From the NCBI GenBank assembly GCA_050084515.1, contig CM114274.1, forward strand, positions 18,662,001 to 18,726,000: a stretch of 64,000 bases of DNA, in the 5' to 3' direction. This DNA comes from Blasia pusilla. Lineage: Eukaryota; Marchantiophyta; Marchantiopsida; Blasiales. Positions 1-10,124 of the stretch are shown here, one piece after another. The translations under genes and the position numbers were made by a program. Below the pieces are notes generated by a model. That model did not search any database and had not been told where the DNA came from. It saw only the letters and a program-made list of their open reading frames with translations. The number at the start of each line of letters is the position of its first letter. Position 1 is the stretch's first letter.

Positions 1-369
1 CTGACATGCCCTCTCAGAAACCTATGAACTTGTCGTTGCTCTCCTCCTGTCAACTTGAGACCTATCACAGGCTCCCAAGTCTCCATCGTGACCTCACTCA
101 GAGAGGACGCAACCTCCAGTTTTGGTTGCTATGTAGCAACCCTAGCCACCTCCGCAACAACCACTCCACTCTGACCTCCTACACCATGCTCCACATCCGA
201 AAAATGAACATGTGCTACTCTAGCCGCCTTCGCACTCTCTGCTCGAACGACGTCCCGGGAAGTCCATGGGTGCCTATCTCTCCTCGTCTCGCTTGACCAA
301 TGCCTGTCATGCAGACCCAGAGGCGGTGGTCCAACTCGTGGGCGTGACGGCATGGATGACACTCGCATC

Positions 370-1323
370 CGTCTTTGCTCACCATACCTAGGCTGACTAT
401 CCATGTGAGACTGTTGAGGTCCATCGCTTGCCCCAACACCTGTCTCCGTGATGCCTCAGTCATCCCTGGCACCGCCGTAGTACCGGTAGTGAACCCCATG
501 GCGCGCTCACGCTCATCTGCTGTAGGCTTCTCCAATACTCCGGTCACCTCATCCCAAATCATGCCTGGCCCTCCTTGATGAAAGGCATGGGATGCTGGGA
601 AGCTCACCAACGTAGGTAAGGCTGCCCTCAACTCCCCCACCCTATTGGCCGTGGCCAACGGTGGTCTATCATCGCGTGTCACCACCTGAGATCGATGCCC
701 TGAGTCCAAAATAGCATCCACCGTGAGATGTGGTGCCCTCTGGACTTCACTGTAGGCTCGACTAAGTACCTCTGATGGTATCAGGTTCGTCCACCACAGT
801 CGTGGACGATGGGCACGTGACCCAACTCTCGCTGCATCTAACAACACAGCCGGTCCCAACCAGACTCACCGATGTACACTCGTCATCACACGTGCACGAG
901 TATCTCCCAACAACGCCACGTTCTCCAAAATGTACGATGGAGAACATATCGACTCTTTGCAAGTGTCGTACTACTCGCAAAGATCTCCCAAAACATCCTC
1001 GACCTCGGATCTTGCAATCCAAATCCTCGGCCGGTGATGAATGACCCGACATGGCCATCCAAAGCAATCACCAAATGAATGGTGCCAACTCTATCCAGAT
1101 CTGCGCCCCCACCAAAGATATGTCGACGGGTAGCATATCGGTATCCCCGTCATCGCAGATACCGACAACAACTCAAGATACCTACGGACCAATCTCGCCA
1201 CGTGGCGTAATGATACTCGCCGCGGCGGTCTCATCTCTCTCCACATAAAGGTACCGATGCACCAGTATGCCCCCTTTGCATATCGGCCAATCCGGTGCTA
1301 ATCCCTCCAAAGAGATCTAACAC
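370..1323 (-). pseudogene. Retrotransposon-encoded C5-cytosine DNA methyltransferase domain (copy A, frameshifted)
   Basis: The minus strand carries the conserved motifs of C5-cytosine DNA methyltransferases in canonical order. Motif I reads VLDLFGGISTGLA (1323-1285; AdoMet binding). Motif IV reads GWPC (1060-1049; the catalytic Pro-Cys). Motif VI reads YILENVALLGDTRAR (about 934-890; Glu-Asn-Val). Motif VIII reads AHRPRLWWTNL (about 815-784). Motifs IX-X read ERERAMGF (about 523-500) and RRQVLGQAMDLNSL (about 447-408). Motif wording (LFGGISTG, Arg-Pro-Arg-x-Trp-Trp-Thr-Asn) is closest to DNMT3-type enzymes rather than DNMT1. The domain lies between the protease linker and the start of reverse transcriptase, so it would be part of the Pol polyprotein. 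At least three frame changes separate the motifs (motif I, IV, VI and VIII-X are not all in one frame), so this copy is dead. Confidence 0.85.
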
Positions 1324-1373
1324 CCTAACACCCTACTGGCACCGCCACACAACAGGTGTGGTATCTAGTGGGG

Positions 1374-1712
1374 TCATCGTCTCACTCCAAGAGCCCGATC
1401 GCCACGTGACTCTCGCTGCTCTGGGATAAAAACATGACTCCACGCCGCCGACGAGGTCGTCGACACTCCTCTCAGGCTCTCAGTCGCACCCCATAATGGT
1501 GAAGAGGCATCGCTAACATGGGAAGAGACACCCGCCATGGCCTGTCTCTCCGTGGGACTATCCGCTCTTTGGGACATCCTCCGCATATCGTTCCCCTCCA
1601 ACAACTCTCTGGCAGCTAACACTACCTGTGAAAGCCGCCAACGTGGTCTGCTGCACTCGCCTCGTGATCGACCATCTCGCCCCGCAAATCGCACGGTAAT
1701 CGACTCATCCAA
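1374..1712 (-). pseudogene. Linker between protease and methyltransferase, copy A
   Basis: A continuous minus-strand reading of about 112 residues lies between the protease and methyltransferase motif I. It contains SSPLWGATESLRGV, which matches EVPLWGPIEELRHL at the same place in copy C (31340-31675). This correspondence in two copies shows that the segment is a regular part of the polyprotein and not a chance reading. No known domain is recognised in it; it may be an N-terminal extension of the methyltransferase. Confidence 0.5.
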
Positions 1713-1799
1713 CCGTCACCGACCGCCATCCTGGCCGATAAGCAACGGTCTCCTCCCCGAGAAGTCAAGGATGAATCTAGGGGATATAACATCACTCCC

Positions 1800-2110
1800 C
1801 ACCAACACATCATACGACTCTTTGGTGTCGTAATCGCACGTATCGCACCATAGCACTATCCGTCGCATGATGCTCGGGCTGGACTCTCACAACAATCTCT
1901 GCCGAGTCATATATCGAGTGGGTGATACGCCCCCCAATCGAGGTCTCAGATCTGGAAGGGACAAGGCTCAACGCTACCCCAACGCTTAAACACGCCGCCT
2001 TCCAGTAATTCCTAACGCTAAACACGCCGCCTTCCCTAACATCAAGGGTTGCGCTCCCGAATCAAGTAGGACGAGTGCGGGTGGTATATCGTCCCCGCGG
2101 ACTAACCAAG
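1800..2110 (-). pseudogene. Ty3 aspartic protease remnant, copy A
   Basis: The minus strand near 2070-2040 reads VLLDSGAQPLMLGK, the Asp-Ser/Thr-Gly-Ala active-site motif of retroelement proteases. The same phrase occurs in the better preserved copy B protease (19241-19595). Downstream, the phrase IVVRVQPEHHATDSAMVRY aligns with LVVRIRPGHPTDESVVRAK of copy B. The reading is interrupted by frameshifts, including an imperfect local duplication around 1984-2030. Confidence 0.7.
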
Positions 2111-2799
2111 CGAAATACTCACTCGATTATCCAAGAACACTACTCAGGTGTCACCATCGCCGCTCTATGGCCGGTCGGTGGCATATCTACCAACCGCCAC
2201 CGCATGCCATGACTCTGTGGGGAACGTCCCAAGCACCGGCTCTGAGGGCAAGTCCACCACCTCCTCAACTACCTCTGAACAAGAAGCAGTCATCTCTCCA
2301 CGCTCACACAACGTGGCGGACAATCGGAACACCTCAGCTGGTCCAACTCCCAACGTCGCCAACTCTAAGGCGGAAAATAGCGGAGTCTGACTCACTCTAG
2401 TGGCCACCTCCAACATTGTAGTCGACACTGACTCCACTCGAGCCAGTATAGGAGTTTTCACTCCAACTCCTCGTGACGTCGACGTAGGTGCCTGATCTGT
2501 AGGCATCGCTGCTCGTCGAGGCACCATCGATGGTGTGTGTAGTGCCTCCGACAATGTGAACGACTGTGGAACCCTGGCCTGCCGCCCATCGGTCCCCTCT
2601 GGTGGGTCAATCTCAACTCCACCTCTCAATGGCTCGGTGCCTCTCGCAGCACCTCAAGTCACCACTGCAGCTGTCTCAACCTGGGCTGCACTACATATGA
2701 ATCCCATATTGGAGAGATCCTCACCCGGGTCAGGGTAAGAGGTAGAGATCGAGTCACAGTCGCCGCCGCAGCCCGACTCGTGCCTTCCCTAAGCCGCAT

Positions 2800-4240
2800 C
2801 GTCGTCATGGCAAAGCAATCCTCCGCTCCAACCGATCGATCGTGAGAGAAGTGCCGCTCTGGTGCTCTGCTCCATCTCCTCTGGCTGGTGGTGGTCCTCT
2901 ACCACCACGTCCAGGAAGAACTCCCCGACCTCCTCCATGACGACCGCCCCCAGGCCCTCGGCCTACCTCTGGACGTGCCCCTCGGCGAAGGTCAAAACAT
3001 CTATCCCTAGTATGACCATATCTGTGGCAATGGTCACACTGGTGCTGTGGTGGGGCCATCCTCTGGGCTCTGTGCAATCGAGGCGCTGGTGGTCCTCTCC
3101 CCATCTTTGTGGCGCGATCTCTCGCCTATGGGCCCCTCCACACGCCCAACAAGACCACATCTGTCCTGCTGGGCAACATATGTAGGTGCGGTCGTTGCCT
3201 CATAGGCTCACGGTACCCGCCCTGCTCTCTAGGCACACTGGCCCGCTCCCGTGGTACTGGTGCTCGCTATGGCACCGGTGGGGTCACCGCCGCTCATGGA
3301 CCCGTCGACTCTCGAGAAAATCCAGCGGTCACTACCTGCTCCTCACTCATGTTGAGCTCAATACGCTCAGACAACTCAAAGACCACCTTCAATGTGGGCT
3401 TCATTTGTGTGAATGAAGACCGCATCTCGGACTCTCCTCCGTAATTCTCGGTCCGTAACCCAGACCAATCTTTGGGATCGCGCCTCGATCACTCCAAACG
3501 AGCAATGATCAGCCTCCTCATGCGTGTGAATGCCTCTCTCGACTCTCACCCGATCGTCGCTGAAAATCCTCAGAGACTCTTGACTTGTCGGTGCGCAGAC
3601 GCATCGGTAGCTCTTCCCCAACGCCGGAAGAACTCCACTGTGGGGGGTGAAGCTAGGTGGCCCTCTACCACCAGAGGTCTCGCCACATTGCCTGTGCCCT
3701 CCTCTCCATCTAGTCTCCGGCTGATGGTGTGGGTCTCTCTCCTCTCACAATCCCATCATATGCCTCGCGACCACTAGTGGACACATACCCTGGAGCCCAA
3801 TACATCCTCCAGGCATCGATCTCTACTGAATATAGTGATCGGAACTCCATGTAGTCATCCATCGGAGGACCCTCCAAATCTTTGGAACAACCCTTCCATG
3901 CCATGAAAGGGTTGAACGTGTCGGGTCCGTATCTCCTGGAAGTCGCACCATGTGTCGAACTCCTGGATGAAATCATCTAAGTCGATGGTGCCCACTGCAC
4001 CCGAGAAACGACGTATGCCCCGATGGCCCATATCGTCCATCTCCTGCCAAGTACTACTGTCTCTGTCGATGATCTCGTCACCAGACCCAGTGTCCAGTGA
4101 TGACGATCCAGTCACGGATGGATGTCGCGGGAGCTCCTCACTGGTAACCCCTCGGTATCTCACTCCACTCCGTGTCACACCACTACCATTGCTCGCACTA
4201 CCCCGTTCTTCCGAACCCTGGAAGAACGCCGTGATGACAA
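2800..4240 (-). pseudogene. Ty3 Gag with two zinc knuckles, copy A (frameshifted)
   Basis: The capsid region is visible as MDDMGHRGIRRFSGAVGTID, then FNPFMAWKG and DDYMEFRSLYSVEIDAWR, phrases repeated in copies D and E. Near the C-terminus a first knuckle begins CWACGGAH (about 3155) with its last cysteine lost. A second knuckle reads CDHCHRYGHTRDRC (about 3045-3000), a perfect CX2CX4HX4C. A Gly/Arg-rich stretch follows. At least three frameshifts break it. By comparison with copy B the start methionine should lie near 4240, but here the codon is no longer ATG. Confidence 0.75.
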
Positions 4241-4604
4241 ACCCTATCTCACCCGCTCAAGCACTCAGACTCACCGAGAGTCTCCCACACGCCTCACTAG
4301 CTCACCTATGCTAACGTCAATCCTGTGATGACATTCCCGGCCTCACGCACGCTCAACACTCGGGCTCACCATGAGCCTCCCAACTGACTCACCTAACCTA
4401 GCGACACACTCTCGGGTCATACACGCAACCCCTACTCGGCAACCGCCCTATCTCTACCAACATGATACACATGAAAAGAATATACACTCGTCACCATCAG
4501 TGCACCCATCTAGCACCAGCTACTACCCGATACCCAGCACTCTCAATCACACACGACAAGTGCGGGAAAAGGGACTCGAATGGGTAACCTGATCACGCCC
4601 TCCA

Positions 4605-6397
4605 ACCTGCTGCACCGTCAATATGCACTCCTCCATATGATATGACAATCTCCGCCACATAACACTCCCCTCGACCAACACCTCGATCCTCCCGTCAACA
4701 GATGCGGACAACCCATACATCGACATCAGCGCACTGACACTCCATCGTCAACTCTCCACCGAGAACTGTCGGTGCGAATACCTCATCTGACTCGCAGTCA
4801 AACTAAACCCAGAACGGCCGCTCAACTAGGTAGCATGCCTACCACGTCCGTCCAACCATGTCTACTCCAGCTTACCACGACATCTATTTTCCCACATTCC
4901 TCAAAAACCCCCAACCCCGTATCCCTAACCCGATGTTGCGTTCAACTCTAAACCGCGTAAGGCACGTGGCCTTATGTGGCCACGCCTGCCGATGCACTCC
5001 CTCTGCACCGCGCATGGCTCCTTGGGCCGCACCTCCCGCGTTCAGGGAGCTCCTTGCTTGGCAGGCTAGCACCCTTAATTGCCCTACGAGCACGCCGCCC
5101 TATGCGGCATGCCTCCTTCACTCTTTCCTCCCTCTCCTTCCGGTCTTGAGCGCGCTGCCCTATGCAATGCGTGGCTCCCTGCTGAAGGCTCGCGGCCCTA
5201 TGAGGCCGGGCCTTACTCTCTCCCCCTTCGTCCGCACTTGGTAGGTACCACCGTACTTGCCCTAGATCTTCGGAGCCTTAATGGCTCTTCCTTCCTCCCG
5301 CAGCTCCGCCCTCTGCACGTGGCCCTTATGAACGGCCTCCCTACCTAGCTCCCCCTTCTTGTGGGCACGCGGCCCCGCCTTCAACCCCTTATCTACACCT
5401 GCGCGGCTCCCTATGGAGCCGCGATCTAGTATGGCACGCGGCCCTATGCGGCCCGTCCATCTCTCTTCCCTTCCGGCCGGGGGAAAACTTGGAGATCACT
5501 CAACGACGCGCTTCTCGACGCGCGTCTCCTGGCTCCCGGCCCTTGCGACTCCGGTGACACGACCTCGCGCCCCGATGCCTCTCCCGGCCGTATCGACGTA
5601 TCAGCTAGGCGGCTACGACCTAATCACCTTACTTAATAGCCCCCCGGGCGGCTGCAAGCCCTAAAACTAATTTCTCTCTATTTCCCAACCCTCTTGCCGA
5701 TTCCCGATGATGCTTACTTTCCGTTGCACCCTGCGGCTCTCCTTCGACAATCTGCTCCAGAAAAATCTGAGAAAAATGGACAGCGCTTCCGCCCACGCCC
5801 TTCTGAACAAAAAAATGACACAAAATGTCACACACACGTCTCCAGGGGCTCCCCAACCGAGGCAACTCGCTTGCCTACCTGCAAACAACGAATTCCCACC
5901 AGCCCCCTGCCATCTTTCTCATGTAAAAATAAAGAGTAGTAAAAATGGCACACCCGGCCTAAAACTCCACTCCTTAATCTACATCGGCATATCGAGCCTC
6001 GTCCACCCTGTGATATCAAGGAATCTGGACGCTAACACCCTAGTCCTAGCTCACACACATACAAGGGAGGTGCTCCAACGGCCCAACATGAGAAAGATGG
6101 CTTAGGAAAGCCATCTTCCTCTCTTATATAGGTTGGAAAGAGCCAAAAGGCTCTTCTCCTAAAAATAGCCCTTCCCTTGGTAACCTCGCCGACAGTTACA
6201 GGAGGCGGTGACCTGGTCAACAAGTCACCCGGTTGTAAAGACCTCAACATGAAAGTAAACGAGCGGCGTTCACGACACAATGGACCTATCCTCAACCTCA
6301 TCCGACATTGTGGGACAAAGTTACACTCAAGATAGTCCGTTGGCTCCTACGCCCTATCCACGATAGATCTCGGCCTATCGGCTACTCAGATGTGACA
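4605..6397 (-). repeat. LTR of copy A
   Basis: The outer boundary at 6397 is set by comparison with copies C and F: all begin (T)GTCACATCT. The inner boundary near 4605 is set by alignment with copies D and E just before the conserved leader motif and is accurate only to about 20 bases. The LTR holds a TATA-like box (6125-6130 on the reverse strand), a conserved hairpin (6094-6117) and a stretch homologous to 26640-26900 of copy D (for example CTTTCTGAACAAAAAAATGA in D) and 52480-52760 of copy E. The part from 4850 to 5650 is GC-rich with many imperfect internal repeats. Confidence 0.7.
6094..6130 (-). promoter_or_regulatory. LTR TATA box plus conserved hairpin, copy A
   Basis: On the minus strand a TATATAAG box (near 6130-6123) is followed within about 6-15 bases by AAGATGGCTT-TCCT-AAGCCATCTT, a perfect 10-bp stem with a 4-base loop (6117-6094). 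The same arrangement is present in copies F (13724-13760) and E (52414-52450). The position relative to the box places the hairpin at or just downstream of the expected transcription start. Confidence 0.6.
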
Positions 6398-7111
6398 TCT
6401 TTCACATCTATATCATTATGGGAGAGTGCCTTCTTATTAACAAAAAGTTATATGTTTGACACGTGATAGTTGGACAACAAGACAATATTTCACATATTAC
6501 GAAATTTTTTTTAATTTATGCGCAACATTGATATTTCCTTCCCTTCACGAACTAACAAATTTTTTCTAATTTTTATTTTCAATAGGCTTTATGAGACCCT
6601 TCCGATGCTCAGTTGCCGACCCCGAGTGGGCTGACCGGTCGTCAAAGCTTACCGCCATATTGCGGATTCAGCGATGTCCAGCATTTACCGGTGCGGAGAA
6701 TACTGGGAGCCCGTACTCCAAAATGGGGAAGGGAGCTACCCGCTTTGGAGCCGAGGAAAGCCCCACTGAGACAATTCCCAAGGATCCCGATAGGCGATCT
6801 TTCACATCTATATCATTATGGCAGAGTGCCTTCTTATTAACAGAAATTTATATGTTTGACAGGTGATAGTTGGACAAGAAGACAATATTTCACATATTAC
6901 GATTTTTTTTTAAATTTATATGCAACATTGATATTTCTTTCCCTTCACAAACTAACAAATATTTTCTAATTTTTATTTTCAATAGGCTTTATGAGACCCT
7001 TCCGTTGCTCAGTTGCCGACCCCGAGTGGGCGGACCGGTCGTCAAAGCTTACCGCCATATTGCGGATTTACCGGTGCGGAGAATATTGGGAGACCGTACT
7101 CCAAAATGGGG
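6397..7111. repeat. Direct duplication of the uS5m promoter region (two units, 400-bp offset)
   Basis: Unit 1 (6397-6728) and unit 2 (6797-7111) both start ATCTTTCACATCTATATC and both contain the phrases AATAGGCTTTATGAGACCC and CTTACCGCCATATTGCGGAT. They are offset by exactly 400 bases at the start. Unit 2 lacks about 17 bases found in unit 1 after GCGGATT. A 68-bp unique spacer (6729-6796) separates them. Unit 1 begins exactly at the LTR end of copy A; unit 2 leads directly into the uS5m gene. Each unit also contains a copy of the short repeat described at 57640-58370. Confidence 0.85.
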
Positions 7112-7226
7112 AATTCTGAATAGCTTAAGGAAGGAAGCAGGGTTTGAGGAAGGAGACCAATGTGAGCTTTGGTTTGGCTTCCCCTTACTGCAATTGGGCA
7201 GAGGAGCTACGGGACGGGACCGATCG

Positions 7227-10124
7227 ATGGCGGCGGGGAGGACATGTTTGCAGGCGCTTCGGCGATTAGTAGCAGTGCGTGAGAGCGTGCATTGGCAGCC
7301 CGTTGTAGCAAATTTCGGTCATGGAGGTTGCGCTGCTGCACGCGGAAACGACCGGTGGTCAAATTCTACTTTCTCGGCGCCCTTTTCTCCAAAGGGTGTG
7401 TACGTAGAGCCTCGTGGACATTCTACAGTTCGAATTTGCTGGATATATATGTGTGCGAATTTTCGTGATTACTTCTGTTCGAGTGAGTTTGAAATTATTT
7501 GGCAATTAGGAATGTGATCTTTGAATAATTTTCTTGCTAGCTGATCGTTTTAGTTAACAAAGGGTGTTCAGATTTCAGGTGCCGCTGGATGTCATCGTCC
7601 CAGTTTTCAGTGGGGCTTCTAGGCAGAACCTTGCAACATACGGGTGAGCAAGATGAAGAGGAGATAATTGAGGATGCCGCAGAGAATGAAGCGGATCAGG
7701 AGGATTCATCTTCTTTTGATCTCTCATTGAAGGGTGTCCCTCGCAGAAGGCAAAGGTTTTTGCTGCAGAAAGCTCTGAAGATCAAGTCTGAAAGAGATGA
7801 TGATGAGAGACCCCGGACCCCTAGAGTAAGATCGAACTGTTGGGTTTTCACATGAATCTTATGCAACTGAACTCATGAACGAGTTGATGATCTTGCAAAT
7901 CTCTAATGCGCAGGGTTTTGAAATGAAGGTTATTGATGTCAACAGAACCGTCAAGGTTACGAAGGTAGAGCTTTTCATTGCCTACCCTCTTGGTGACTTC
8001 GAGCTTTGGATACTATTATGGCTCTTCCTACGTCATGGTTTTGTTGTGGTAATGCCTAGCGTGGTGAATGGAATGCATATATGTTGTGTATATATTTTTT
8101 TGATATTCTCTCAAGGACGGAAGTGGATCACACGGCCTTAAGGACTGTAGTTGTAGGTATTTTTCTTACTCCACGCAGCACTTGTCTGGGTAACTCTACT
8201 GCGTTGTTTACATATGTATCAGACTTGGATACCGCAGATTTTGCACATTATTGATCAGTGGGCCAGGGAAAAACTTTGATACTTGCAGGGTGGAAAAGTT
8301 CAAAGTTTCGCTGCTGTGGTGATCTGTGGAAACCATGACGGAGTGGTTGGATTTGGCAAGGGCAAGTCTGCCGAAGTAGGGCCGGCTATTGACAAGGTGC
8401 GCTTCTAGTTATGAAATTGTTATGAAAGTGTAGCTTGTTCTGTTTATGACTTTCTGTTAAGTTGGGCATTCTAGCATTCTACTCTGGCACTGATTGAATG
8501 CAGAGCAAAATTCTTTGCTAAGACACTTTGAGGGGTGAGATCCAGTCAAAAGTTATTCGCTTGGTCTATTTCTGTGTTGAAATTTCAGGCCTCCCAGAAA
8601 GCTCTAGAAAATCTGCACTACTTTGAAAGATATCAAGGGCACACCATCTTCCATGAGCATGATTCAACATTCGAGAAAACAAAGGTAATTTAGGTCATCC
8701 TTTCAAGAAGCATTCATGTAGCTGTTCTAACAACAAACTCAAGGATTTGAAGTCTGATTCTACTCTGCCTGTGTTCTGTTTTGTGCAGGTGTACTTGTGG
8801 CCAGGTAGGTCAGGCACAGGGATGAGAGCTAGCCATACAGTTGGCGGGATCTTGAGATTAGCTGGATACAAGAATGTCAAGTCCAAGGTGTGTTTAATCA
8901 CCTTTTCTTTAGTTTGAATGTCTCATCAGCCTACTGCAATTTGTGATTGTGACATGGTCCATTTCTTGAGGATGCTCATTTAAAGAGCGATAGTTGGGAT
9001 ATTACTGAATCATCGGGGTGCTTAGCTATGAGTCTAGAAGTTGTACCTTATTTCTGACAGCTGCGTTTGGATTTGATCCAAGGCTTGTTGGTAGTGAGAA
9101 GTGCCTACTTCACCTCCTGTATAGGGACTCATTGATCCTCTTGACATACTCAAGTGGGTAAAGAGGACTTTATAGTATTCTGAGTTGGCCTTCTTTTGCT
9201 TTTAATAAGAATACCCACAGATAGCAAAAAATGTAGCATGTTCTACAGCCAAGAGTTGTATGCAAAGCTAATGAAAGCTTTCTGTTATGTTCAATCACTT
9301 TCTCAAAGTCAGAAAGTGAGAGTTGGTCAACCTCAAGATAACCTGGTTGAGAAGTTTTCTGTATGTCTCATGTTGGCTTTCCATGGGACATGCATTCCTA
9401 TGTCCTCACTTCTGACAGTTACAGAGGATTATCAGTGGCACCACTGCATGTAAAAGATCCAATTTATAGGTGGTTTCCTGGAGATCTAAGTAGTCTTAGT
9501 TGGGGATGAGAGTAAGCCTATTCTTCACTATCCTACAGTCCCACTAGTAGTTCCAGGTGACTATGTTCTAGACTTCAATCAATTATTGCCTCATAGTGAT
9601 TTATCAGCAAAGAGGGAGCTGACCTGCTTGTTTCAAACCTATTAAACTTCTCTCTGTTTCACCAGCGTGTTAGGACACCTTCAGATCCTTGTTTGCAGGC
9701 CTGTGTAGGATCTTGTTGTAGAGAAAGCTCAGGAAAACGTTTGGAAACTTTACAAAGTGACTGATCCTTTGCCTGTTATTCTCCCTGAGGAATTTTGATG
9801 AATGGATGCCTGTGTTATCTAATGATTGTGCAGGTGATTGGGTCTCGACATCCATTGAATACTGTCAAAGCAGTGTTTCAAACTTTGAGTGAGGTAAGCT
9901 TGGTTGAGTTTGTGATCTTTGGCAGTTGTTGTTCAGTGTTTTTATTATTCAAGAGTGGATTGCTATGCCACAAAGCTGGAGCCAGGGTAAAAAATTTCCC
10001 TGGCGCTTAGATTAAGACGAGTTGAACTGAGATTGTATTGTTTTACTTATTGCAGATTGAGTCGCCTGAAGAAGTTGCAGAGCGTCGGGGCCGTGTTGTT
10101 GTGGAGTCACATTTACTTGCCTGA
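7227..10124 (+). CDS. Mitochondrial small-subunit ribosomal protein uS5m, 8 exons, 300 aa
   Basis: Exons: 7227-7399, 7579-7825, 7914-7964, 8289-8396, 8589-8684, 8789-8887, 9834-9893, 10056-10124; every intron is GT-AG and the phase is kept throughout. The first 60 residues (MAAGRTCLQALRRLVAVRES...) are Arg/Ala/Ser-rich with almost no acidic residues, as expected of a mitochondrial presequence. An acidic stretch (about residues 70-105) follows. The S5 core starts near residue 141 with FEMKVIDVNRTVKVTKGG and FAAVVICGNHDGVVGFGKGK. The C-terminal half has KVYLWPGRSGTGMRA and KVIGSRHPLNTVKAVFQTL. The KVYLWP and NLHYFER phrases match plant mitochondrial-type uS5 and not the plastid protein. The product would bind 16S-like rRNA in the mitoribosome small subunit near the decoding site. 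The start is the first in-frame ATG that gives a presequence. Intron 6 (8888-9833) is the longest. Confidence 0.93.

Larger units (their letters stand above)
1..6397 (-). mobile_element. Ty3/gypsy retrotransposon copy A, 5' half (LTR-leader-gag-PR-MTase-RT start)
   Basis: Reading the minus strand from 6397 down, the copy shows an LTR (about 6397-4605), a leader (4605-4250), gag (4240-2800), an aspartic protease with an Asp-Ser-Gly-Ala motif near 2060, a linker, a C5-cytosine methyltransferase domain (1323-370) and, in the last 130 bases, the start of reverse transcriptase (METWEPVIGLKL-like). It runs off the left edge of the window. The outer LTR end reads TGTCACATCT on the minus strand, as in copy C. 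Frameshifts and stops occur throughout, so this copy is not autonomous. CpG dinucleotides are still plentiful, in contrast to the AT-rich elements nearby, which suggests it is a comparatively young or well preserved copy. Confidence 0.85.

Noticed and set aside
4561-4592. tRNA gene suggested by TTCGAGTCCC and a pyrimidine-rich tail
   Set aside because: No anticodon arm or D arm can be folded around it, and it recurs in every retrotransposon copy at the same place; it is a leader motif.
1-6397. Pararetrovirus or plant virus insertion
   Set aside because: Two zinc knuckles, protease DSGA, integrase in sister copies and LTRs identify a Ty3 retrotransposon; no movement or coat protein features were seen.
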